Source: Rhodothermales bacterium (GTDB taxonomy: Bacteria; Bacteroidota; Rhodothermia; Rhodothermales; BA12). Taken from it: a stretch of 32,241 nucleotides of DNA. Both the position numbers and the translations under genes were made by a program. The stretch's first letter is position 1, and each line of letters starts with the position of its first letter. The notes under the pieces are model-generated. The model made no database searches. It saw only the letters and a program-made list of their open reading frames with translations, and was not told the origin of the DNA. Below, piece by piece: positions 8,078 through 14,483 of this stretch. The stretch is from assembly GCA_014879465.1 (NCBI GenBank), contig JACSSA010000104.1, positions 1-32,241 of the forward strand, read 5' to 3'.

Positions 8078-9547
8078 TCACGCCGACGCCGTTGCCCGCC
8101 GGGCGAGCGCGGTGTGGACGGCCCCGGCGATGAACAGGCTCGCGAACCATCCGTAGGCGTAGAGCGCGTCGAAGAACGCGGGCACGTCGATGGCACCGTT
8201 CGTGGCCTGCGCGAGGAAGCCCGGCACGCACGGCAGGATGCCCGCGGCGAGCGCGACCAGCGCCCGGCGGTTGACGCCCGTCCCGCCAAAACTGTACGCG
8301 CCGTTCGGGTCGTAGAGCGCGTCCACGTCGAGGCGGCGGCGGCGCACGAGGTAGTAGTCGGCCAGCATCACGCCCGCAATCGCGCCCAGCAGCGTCGAGT
8401 AGCCGATCATCCACGTGAAGATGTAGGCCGACAGGTCGTTGTAGAGCCGCCACGGCATGATCGCCAGCCCGATGCCGGCGGTGATGAGGCCGCCGGTGCG
8501 GAACGAGATGCGGCGCGGCGCGAGGTTCGAGAAGTCGTTGGCGGGCGAGACGACGTTGGCGGCGATGTTGGTCGAGAGCGTGGCGAGCGCGAGCGCCACG
8601 AGCGAAAGCGCCACGAGCACGGGGCTTTCGAAGCGTCCGAGCAGCACGACGGGATCCCAGATGGCCTCGCCGAAGACGACGACGGTCGCGCTCGTCACCG
8701 CGATGCCGATGAAGGCGTACAGCGCCATCGTGCCCGGCAGCCCGATGGCCTGCCCGAGCACCTGCTCGCGCTGGCTCTTGGCGTAGCGCGTGAAGTCGGG
8801 AATGTTGAGCGAGAGCGTCGCCCAGAAGCCGACCATCGCGGTGAGGTTGGGCCAGAAGAGCGCCCAGAAGTCGAACGGCGGCGCGTCTGCGCCGCGCATC
8901 TGGGAGATCACGGCGTCGTCGAGGATGCGGTCGAAGCCGCCGCCGGCCTTCACCGCCCACGCGAGCAGCCCCAGCCCGACGGCGATCAGGAACGGGGCCG
9001 ACAGCGTCTCCAGCCACTTGATCGACTCGATTCCGGCGAGGATCAGGGCCACGTTGATCGCCCAAAACGCGAGAAAACACGCGAACTGCCCCGCCGAGAG
9101 GCCGATGAACGGGAGCGCGTCGGCGGCGGTGGCGGGCGCGAAGCCGAAGAGCGCGGCGAGCGTCATGTAGATGGCCGACCCGCCGATCCACGTCTGGATG
9201 CCGAACCACCCGCAGGCGACGAATCCGCGCATCAGCGCGGGCACGTTGGCGGCGCGGGTGCCGAAGCTGGCACGCAGCAGCACGGGGAACGGAATGCCGT
9301 ATTTCGTCCCCGCGTGCGCGTTGAGCATCATCGGGACGAGCACGATCACGTTGGCGAGGACGATCGTGAAGAGCGCCGTCTTCCACGGAAACCCCTGCGC
9401 GATCATCCCCGAGGCGAGCGTGTAGGTCGGAATGCACACGGCCATCCCCACCCACAGGGCGGCGATGTGCCAGCGGTTCCACGTCCGCCGCTCCATCGGC
9501 ACGGGCGCGAGGTCTTCGTTGTAGAGCGGCGAGTCGGAGAGGTTCAT
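8078..9547 (-). CDS. NCS1-family nucleobase permease
   Basis: A 489-residue inner-membrane transporter with roughly twelve hydrophobic segments. The NCS1 hallmarks are at the N-terminal end: NRWHIAALWVGM in the first helix, then HAGTKYGIPFPVLLRASFGTRAANVPALMRG. The family imports uracil, cytosine, allantoin or hydantoins with H+ or Na+. Position between the beta-ureidopropionase and aminotransferase genes suggests uptake of uracil, thymine or a dihydro derivative. The ORF track reaches 9715, but MNLSDSPLYNEDLAPV at 9547 is a typical NCS1 start (short hydrophilic tail before helix 1) and the extra part is repeat-derived. Substrate is inferred from context only. Confidence 0.9.
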   Translation of the reverse strand: MNLSDSPLYNEDLAPVPMERRTWNRWHIAALWVGMAVCIPTYTLASGMIAQGFPWKTALFTIVLANVIVLVPMMLNAHAGTKYGIPFPVLLRASFGTRAANVPALMRGFVACGWFGIQTWIGGSAIYMTLAALFGFAPATAADALPFIGLSAGQFACFLAFWAINVALILAGIESIKWLETLSAPFLIAVGLGLLAWAVKAGGGFDRILDDAVISQMRGADAPPFDFWALFWPNLTAMVGFWATLSLNIPDFTRYAKSQREQVLGQAIGLPGTMALYAFIGIAVTSATVVVFGEAIWDPVVLLGRFESPVLVALSLVALALATLSTNIAANVVSPANDFSNLAPRRISFRTGGLITAGIGLAIMPWRLYNDLSAYIFTWMIGYSTLLGAIAGVMLADYYLVRRRRLDVDALYDPNGAYSFGGTGVNRRALVALAAGILPCVPGFLAQATNGAIDVPAFFDALYAYGWFASLFIAGAVHTALARRATASA

Positions 9548-9610
9548 GCGCCTAACGTTTGAGGGAGCAGCTCGCGATGCGTTTGTGCGGAAGCGGGAAA
9601 TGCCCCTGAC

Positions 9611-9690
9611 TTCGTCGCCCCCGCGCAGGCGGGGACCCCGTCGCGCTGAAAAGACTCTGGATCCGCGATCATGTCGGGGATGACGATGGG
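9611..9690. repeat. Dispersed-repeat-like intergenic sequence
   Basis: Contains a CCCCGC-GCAG-GCGGGG hairpin (9619-9634), a CTCTGGATCC segment and GGGGATGACG. This arrangement is reminiscent of widespread intergenic repeats of the form GTCATCCCCG...GGATCCAGAG. It fills most of the gap between the beta-ureidopropionase and permease genes. I have only one copy in the window, so the family assignment is from memory. Confidence 0.4.
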
Positions 9691-9729
9691 GACCGCGCAG
9701 CGAAGCGTCGATCAAGGGTCAACCCACCG

Positions 9730-10599
9730 TCACGGATGCACGGTGGCGGTGTACGTCTCCGGGCGACGGTCGCGGTAGAACTGCCACGTGTTGCGGACTT
9801 CGCGGATGAGGTCGAGGTCGAGGTCGGCCACCACCACGGCGTCGCCGCTGCGCGGCGCCTCGGCGATGATCTGCCCGCGCGGGTCGGCAAAGTAGCTCTG
9901 CCCGTAGAACTCGCCGATGTTCCACGGCCCCTCGGTGCCGGGGCGGTTGATCGCGCCGACGTAGTAGATGTTGTTGGCCGCCGCCGCGGGCTGCTCCAGC
10001 TTCCACAGGTACTCGCTCAGGCCCGCAACCGTCGCCGACGGGTTGAAGACGATTTCGGCCCCGCCGAGGCCCAGCTCGCGCCAGCCCTCGGGGAAGTGGC
10101 GGTCGTAGCAGATGTAGACGCCGACCTTCCCAACGGCGGTGTCGAACACCGGGTAGCCGAGGTTGCCGGGGCGGAAGTAGAACTTCTCCCAGAACCCCGG
10201 ATGGCAGTGCGGGATGTGGATCTTGCGGAACTTGCCCAGATACGACCCGTCGGCGTCGATGACGGCGGCGGTGTTGTAGTACACGCCCGTGATGTCTTCC
10301 TCGTACATCGGCGCGACGATCACCATCTTGTGCTTCTTGGCGATGTCCTGCATCACCTTGGTCGTCGGGCCGTCGGGGATGCGCTCGGTCAGGCCGTACC
10401 ACTTCTCCTCCTGCTCGGCGCAGAAGTACGGGCCGTAGAACAGCTCTTGCATGCAGACGACCTCCACGCCCTTGCCCGCCGCTTCTTCGAGCAGGGCGAC
10501 GTGCTTGTCCAGCATCCGCTGGCGGATCTGCGCGACCGGCGCGGCGGGGTCTTCGTTGAGGGTGGCCTGGATGAGGCCGGCGCGAACGATGCGGGGCAT
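9730..10599 (-). CDS. Beta-ureidopropionase / N-carbamoyl amidase (nitrilase superfamily)
   Basis: A 289-residue carbon-nitrogen hydrolase. It would hydrolyse N-carbamoyl-beta-alanine (or the beta-aminoisobutyrate homologue) to the amino acid, CO2 and ammonia, step three of reductive pyrimidine degradation. The catalytic triad is clear: E52 (QELFYGPYF), K126 (KFRKIHIPH) and C164 (YICYDRHFPE). The GPYFC and HIPHCHPGFWEKFYF segments are typical of N-carbamoylputrescine/N-carbamoyl-beta-alanine amidases. The ATG at 10599 gives a complete N-terminus (PRIVRAGLIQA). N-carbamoylputrescine amidase is the main alternative by sequence alone; the neighbouring dihydropyrimidinase and PreA genes favour the pyrimidine role. 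Confidence 0.9.
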   Translation of the reverse strand: MPRIVRAGLIQATLNEDPAAPVAQIRQRMLDKHVALLEEAAGKGVEVVCMQELFYGPYFCAEQEEKWYGLTERIPDGPTTKVMQDIAKKHKMVIVAPMYEEDITGVYYNTAAVIDADGSYLGKFRKIHIPHCHPGFWEKFYFRPGNLGYPVFDTAVGKVGVYICYDRHFPEGWRELGLGGAEIVFNPSATVAGLSEYLWKLEQPAAAANNIYYVGAINRPGTEGPWNIGEFYGQSYFADPRGQIIAEAPRSGDAVVVADLDLDLIREVRNTWQFYRDRRPETYTATVHP

Positions 10600-10640
10600 A
10601 AGAAAAGGCGAAGGTCGAGGTGCGAAGGTGGTGAGGCGTA
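10600..10640. repeat. Degenerate GCGAAGGT-type short repeats at the beta-ureidopropionase start
   Basis: The plus strand next to the start codon carries AAAAGGCGAAGGTCGAGGTG followed by CGAAGGTGGTGAGGCG. These are imperfect repeats of a GCGAAGGT-like unit, similar to the tracts at the dihydropyrimidinase and NAD kinase starts. Confidence 0.35.
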
Positions 10641-10660
10641 GCTGGATGGTCTAACGGGTT

Positions 10661-10735
10661 GTTGCGAGGAGCGAAGCGAAGCGGCACCCTCGTCGGCTTG
10701 GCGTCTCAACCGCGAGTGGGCTGCGCTACGACACG
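10661..10735 (-). repeat. Dispersed repeat, copy 3 (inverted orientation)
   Basis: GTTGCGAGGAGCGAAGCGAA followed by GCGGCAC is, read in reverse complement, the right end of the copy at 31766-31792 with one mismatch over 27 bases. The body (TCGTCG..TTGGCGTCTC) and the worn far end (GGGCTGCGCTACGACACG) align along the full element. It lies between the beta-ureidopropionase and PreA-like genes. Confidence 0.7.
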
Positions 10736-10743
10736 ATGGGGAC

Positions 10744-11955
10744 TTACGAGCGGGCGAAGCCGGGCGGAAGCGTGCCCTTGGCCGCGGGCGCGGCGGTCGG
10801 TGCAGACTCGGCGCTGTCGTCGCCGGACGCGCCGTCCCCCGACGTGCCGCTGCCGTCGTTGGAGTAGCCCTCGTAGCCGCCGAAGTAGTCTTCGTCGACG
10901 GGGCGGCGGATCTGCGAGTTGGCGACGATGCGGTCGCGCCGCATCCCGCGGAAGTCTTCGAGGCACGTCCACCCGCGGTGGGCGTTGTGGTCGAGGAACT
11001 CGGCGAGGCCGGCGTTGAGGCCCGCGATCACGTTCGGCCCAATCGCCTTGTCGAGCATCGCCGAGGTGCACACCTGCACGGTGCCGCAGCCGAGGAGGAA
11101 GTAGTTGAGCGCGTGCGTGAACGTGGTGATGCCGCCGATGCCGGAGAAGGCTTTGTCCGGGAACGCCTTCGTCATCTGCGCCATCTTGGCCAGCGAAATC
11201 GGCAGGATGGCGGGCCCGCCGAGGCCGCCGCTCGAGACGAGGCCGTCGACGTTGATCTCGAACTCCAGCGTGTCGGGGTCGATGACGGGCAGCGACGGGA
11301 ACGTGTTGCTCGACACCACTGCCTCGGCCCCGCCGCGGAAGACCGCGCCCGCTTCGACGGCGATGTCGCCGGTGGCAGGGGTGAGCTTCGACCAGACCGG
11401 GATCGTCGCCACTTCCTTCACGGCCTGCGTCACGGTCGAGCACAGCGCGGCATCTTTGCCGATGTTTGACCCCATGTCGGCGCGGTCCATGTGCGGGCAC
11501 GACAGGTTCAGTTCGAGGCCGTCGGCCCCGGCTTCTTGGCACGCGATGGCGAGCGTCTGCCAGTTGCGCAACTCCTCGTCTGACCCCGACCCCGCCATGA
11601 TCGAGGCGATGAGCATCTTGGTCGGGTGCGCCGCTTTGATCCGCATCAGGCGCGGCACCCACCAGTCAATCGGCTTGGTCGAGATCAACTCCCAGTTCCA
11701 CGACGAGTGCAGGGCCGCGTCGGGGATTTTGCGCATCGTGATGGCGTCCGACTCGACGCCTGTGCGGAAGAACTTGGTCTTCGGTCCGGCCACGTTGACG
11801 ACCGGGTGCAGGCCGATGGTTTTCGACACCACCCCGCCCCATCCGGCGTCGAAGGCGCGCATGATGTTGCTCTCCGACTCGGTCGGCGGCGCCGAGGAGA
11901 GCAGAAACGGGTTCTCGAAGCGAAGGCCGGTGAAGACGGTGGAGAGGTCGGGCAT
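10744..11955 (-). CDS. PreA-like dihydropyrimidine dehydrogenase subunit without ferredoxin domain
   Basis: A 403-residue FMN-dependent TIM-barrel protein of the dihydroorotate/dihydropyrimidine dehydrogenase family, expected to reduce uracil or thymine. Family marks include ENPFLLSSAPPT near the start, AGWGGVVSKTIG, ELNLSCPHMDRADMGSNIGKD, VSSNTFPSL, FSGIGGI and GTVQVCTSAML. Bacterial PreA usually ends in a domain with two 4Fe-4S clusters. Here no cysteine occurs after GWTCLEDF, and the last 43 residues are a Gly/Ser/Asp/Ala-rich tail (DGSGTSGDGASGDDSAES). At the position I align with the catalytic Cys of mammalian DPD (GLACGQD) this protein has Ile (GSNIGKD); I recall Val in other bacterial PreA. 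No PreT gene is nearby, so the electron donor is unclear. The substrate is inferred from its neighbours. Confidence 0.82.
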   Translation of the reverse strand: MPDLSTVFTGLRFENPFLLSSAPPTESESNIMRAFDAGWGGVVSKTIGLHPVVNVAGPKTKFFRTGVESDAITMRKIPDAALHSSWNWELISTKPIDWWVPRLMRIKAAHPTKMLIASIMAGSGSDEELRNWQTLAIACQEAGADGLELNLSCPHMDRADMGSNIGKDAALCSTVTQAVKEVATIPVWSKLTPATGDIAVEAGAVFRGGAEAVVSSNTFPSLPVIDPDTLEFEINVDGLVSSGGLGGPAILPISLAKMAQMTKAFPDKAFSGIGGITTFTHALNYFLLGCGTVQVCTSAMLDKAIGPNVIAGLNAGLAEFLDHNAHRGWTCLEDFRGMRRDRIVANSQIRRPVDEDYFGGYEGYSNDGSGTSGDGASGDDSAESAPTAAPAAKGTLPPGFARS

Positions 11956-12067
11956 GGGCGTTGGGGAGTTGGGGATGGTGGACAGTCAGAAGCGCCGGAA
12001 CAAGAACCTCCGACGACTCACCACCCACCACAGCGAGCAAAGCGGGCGGACAGGCGACACCGCCGCG

Positions 12068-13528
12068 TCACGACATCCAGTTGGTGCCGGCGTCCTGATT
12101 CCACTTCGTGGTGATCTTCTTCGCCTGCGTCCAGAACTCGATGGAGCCGCGTCCGGTGATTTCGCCGACGCCGTACTTCGAGTCGTTCCAGCCGCCGAAC
12201 GAGAACGGCTCGCGCGGCACCGGCACGCCCACGTTGACGCCGACCATCCCGGCGCTCGCGCGCTCGGCGACGAGCCGCGCCATTCCGCCGCTTTCGGTGT
12301 AGACCGACGCGGCGTTGCCGTAAGGCGAGGCGTTCTCGATGGCCAGCGCGCCGTCCACATCGGGCGTGCGGACGATGGCGAGCACGGGGCCGAAGACTTC
12401 CTCTTGGGCGATCTTCATCTCCGGCGTGACGTGGTCGAGGATGGTCGGGCCGACCCAGAAGCCGCCGTCTTGGCCCTCCACCGTCGCGCCGCGTCCGTCG
12501 AGCAGCACCGTCGCGCCCGCCGCCTCGGCCTCGGTGATGTACCGCTCGATGCGCGCCTTCGCCTCCGCCGTGATCACGGGGCCGAGCGTCGAACCGGGCA
12601 CGACGTTCTTCGCCACCTCCACCATTCGCTGGATGATCGCGTCGGTGGGGCCGACGGCCACCATCACGCTGGCCGCCATGCACCGCTGCCCGGCGCACCC
12701 CGACATCGACGCCACGATGTTGCTCGCCGCCATCTCGCGGTCGGCGTCGGGCAGGACGATCAGGTGGTTTTTGGCCCCGCCCATGCAGAGCGCCCGCTTG
12801 AGGTTGGCCGTGGCCCGGCGGTACACGATCTGCGCTACCTTGGTCGAGCCGACGAACGACACCGCCGCGATGTCCGGGTGGTCGCACAGGGCTTCCACAA
12901 CCTCGCGCCCGCCGTTGACGATGTTGAACACGCCGTCGGGAAGGCCCGCTTCGCGCAGCAGCTCCGCCAGCCGCACCACCGAGAGCGGCACCAGCTCCGA
13001 CGGCTTCATCACCATCGTGTTGCCCAGCACGATCGCGTTCGGGATCGTCCAGTTGGGCACCATGTTGGGGAAGTTGAACGGCGCAATCGACGCCACCACC
13101 CCGACCGGGTGCCGCTCGATCCGGCACTCGACGCCGCGGCTCACTTCGAGCACTTCGTTCGACGTGATCTGCGGCATCGACACGGCAAACTCGCACAGTT
13201 CGATGGATTTGAGCACCTCGGCCCGCGCCTCGCTCTCGATTTTGCCGTTCTCCTGCGTGACGAGCGCCGTCAGCTCGTCGATGTGCTGTTCGAGAAGCGC
13301 CCGGTAGCGGAAGATGACCTGCACGCGCTCCTTGATGGGCAGCGACGACCACGCGGGCAAGGCCGCCTTCGCCCGCGCCACCGCCGCATCAACGTCCGCT
13401 GTCGACGCCACCGGGACGTGCCCGATCACCGCTCCGCTGGCCGGGCTGTAGACGTCGAGGAAAGGCGCGTCGCTGTCGTAGCCGTCGCCGGAAGCGAGCG
13501 CAGATGGAGATGCCGAGGTTGTGCTCAT
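12068..13528 (-). CDS. mmsA: CoA-acylating (methyl)malonate-semialdehyde dehydrogenase
   Basis: A 486-residue aldehyde dehydrogenase. It would oxidise malonate semialdehyde to acetyl-CoA, or methylmalonate semialdehyde to propionyl-CoA, with loss of CO2 and using NAD+ and CoA. The catalytic Cys is C283 in GCAGQRCMA, a signature specific to this subfamily. GGAKNH (about 250-255) replaces the usual general-base Glu motif, again diagnostic. NAD-binding pieces (PFNFPNMVP, MKPSELVP, FVGSTKVA) are present. It is the first gene of the minus-strand cluster and finishes the pathway started by the PreA-like, dihydropyrimidinase, ureidopropionase and aminotransferase products. A candidate promoter lies upstream. 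An IolA role in inositol use is possible but no inositol genes are seen. Confidence 0.93.
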   Translation of the reverse strand: MSTTSASPSALASGDGYDSDAPFLDVYSPASGAVIGHVPVASTADVDAAVARAKAALPAWSSLPIKERVQVIFRYRALLEQHIDELTALVTQENGKIESEARAEVLKSIELCEFAVSMPQITSNEVLEVSRGVECRIERHPVGVVASIAPFNFPNMVPNWTIPNAIVLGNTMVMKPSELVPLSVVRLAELLREAGLPDGVFNIVNGGREVVEALCDHPDIAAVSFVGSTKVAQIVYRRATANLKRALCMGGAKNHLIVLPDADREMAASNIVASMSGCAGQRCMAASVMVAVGPTDAIIQRMVEVAKNVVPGSTLGPVITAEAKARIERYITEAEAAGATVLLDGRGATVEGQDGGFWVGPTILDHVTPEMKIAQEEVFGPVLAIVRTPDVDGALAIENASPYGNAASVYTESGGMARLVAERASAGMVGVNVGVPVPREPFSFGGWNDSKYGVGEITGRGSIEFWTQAKKITTKWNQDAGTNWMS

Positions 13529-13578
13529 AACGAAACGCTGCTGGGAAGGCTATGTGAAGGATCGATGGAAGGGGGCGG

Positions 13579-13607
13579 AAGATACGCTTACGCCCGTCCC
13601 ATCGCAA
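13579..13607 (-). promoter_or_regulatory. Candidate promoter for the pyrimidine-degradation cluster
   Basis: On the minus strand TTGCGA (13607-13602) is followed after exactly 17 bases by TATCTT (13584-13579), about 50 bases before the mmsA start codon. No operator or regulator gene was recognised. Spacing and boxes are good, but this is judged by eye only. Confidence 0.4.
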
Positions 13608-13751
13608 CGTTTTTTCACGAGAAGCCTTGATCGCAGACCATCGGCGGCGGATCTTCGCGGCGGTTGGAGGCTGTTTTGCCGATGGGGCGGATGCGGCCGC
13701 GAACCGTTGCTGCGGTGCTATGTACGACTTCGCCTTCTGCCTTCTCCGCTT

Positions 13752-14417
13752 GTGCTTCGCCTCGACCGTCTCACCCGCACGTTCCGCGAAGGCGACGCCA
13801 CGCGCACCGTTCTTGACGGCGTGACGGCTCGCCTCGACCCCGGCACGTTCGCTGCGCTCTACGGCAGGAGCGGCTCGGGCAAGTCGACGCTGCTCAACCT
13901 CATTGCCGGGCTGGATACGCCGACTGCCGGGCACGTTTGGCTGGGAGACATCGACCTGACGACGCTCTCGGAGCGCGACCGCACGCTCGTTCGTCGCAAC
14001 CGGATGGGGTTCGTCTTCCAGTCCTTCAACCTCATCCCCACGCTCACCGTGCGGGAGAACGTCCGGCTTCCGCTCGACCTCGCTCGGCAGACCGACGAGG
14101 CCGACGTTCGCGCCGATGCGCTGCTCGATGCCGTGGGGCTATCTGGGCGCGGCGACGCCTTTCCCGACCGCCTCTCCGGCGGCGAACAGCAGCGCGTGGC
14201 GGTGGCGCGGGCGCTCGCCAACCGTCCGGAACTGGTTCTTGCCGACGAGCCTACCGGCAACCTCGACGAGGTCAACGCCGACCGTGTGCTCGACCTGCTG
14301 GCCGGGCTGGCGAAAGACGAAGGCCGCACGCTGCTCGTCGTCACGCACGACCCCGGCATCGCCCGCCGCGCCGACACGGTGCTGCACCTTGTGGACGGAC
14401 GATTGGTGGACGGATAA
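13752..14417 (+). CDS. ABC transporter ATP-binding protein (LolD/AttE-like)
   Basis: A 221-residue ATPase. Walker A is GRSGSGKST, the Q-loop [11 protein letters not shown], the ABC signature [15 protein letters not shown], Walker [13 protein letters not shown] and the H-loop VTHD. The SFNLIPTLT and GNLDE style is that of the MacB/LolD/FtsE group that works with FtsX-type permeases. The open frame extends back to 13521 but that part is repeat-like and unconserved; the GTG at 13752 ([14 protein letters not shown]) gives the family N-terminus. A permease gene follows after a 66-base AT-rich gap, then an AttH-like gene, so the three probably form one export or lipid-handling system at the inner membrane. 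Confidence 0.92.
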   Translation: MLRLDRLTRTFREGDATRTVLDGVTARLDPGTFAALYGRSGSGKSTLLNLIAGLDTPTAGHVWLGDIDLTTLSERDRTLVRRNRMGFVFQSFNLIPTLTVRENVRLPLDLARQTDEADVRADALLDAVGLSGRGDAFPDRLSGGEQQRVAVARALANRPELVLADEPTGNLDEVNADRVLDLLAGLAKDEGRTLLVVTHDPGIARRADTVLHLVDGRLVDG

Positions 14418-14483
14418 CCAGTATTTTGGCGTACGGTTTGTTGGGCATCGATGTAGTATAAATAACATCAGCACATCTTATTG

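Noticed and set aside
5992-8133. 713-codon plus-strand open frame
   Set aside because: Runs through the dispersed repeats, the GIY-YIG gene and the aminotransferase gene on the opposite strand, without any domain pattern.
8060-9562. 500-codon plus-strand open frame
   Set aside because: Shadow of the NCS1 permease; extremely Arg/Asp/His-rich.
11105-13630. 841-codon plus-strand open frame opposite the PreA-like and mmsA genes
   Set aside because: Translation is low-complexity and crosses two well-supported genes on the other strand.
14418-14483. AT-rich gap between ATPase and permease genes as an internal promoter
   Set aside because: TATAAA is present at 14457-14462, but no upstream box at acceptable spacing was found (13 or 25 bases only).
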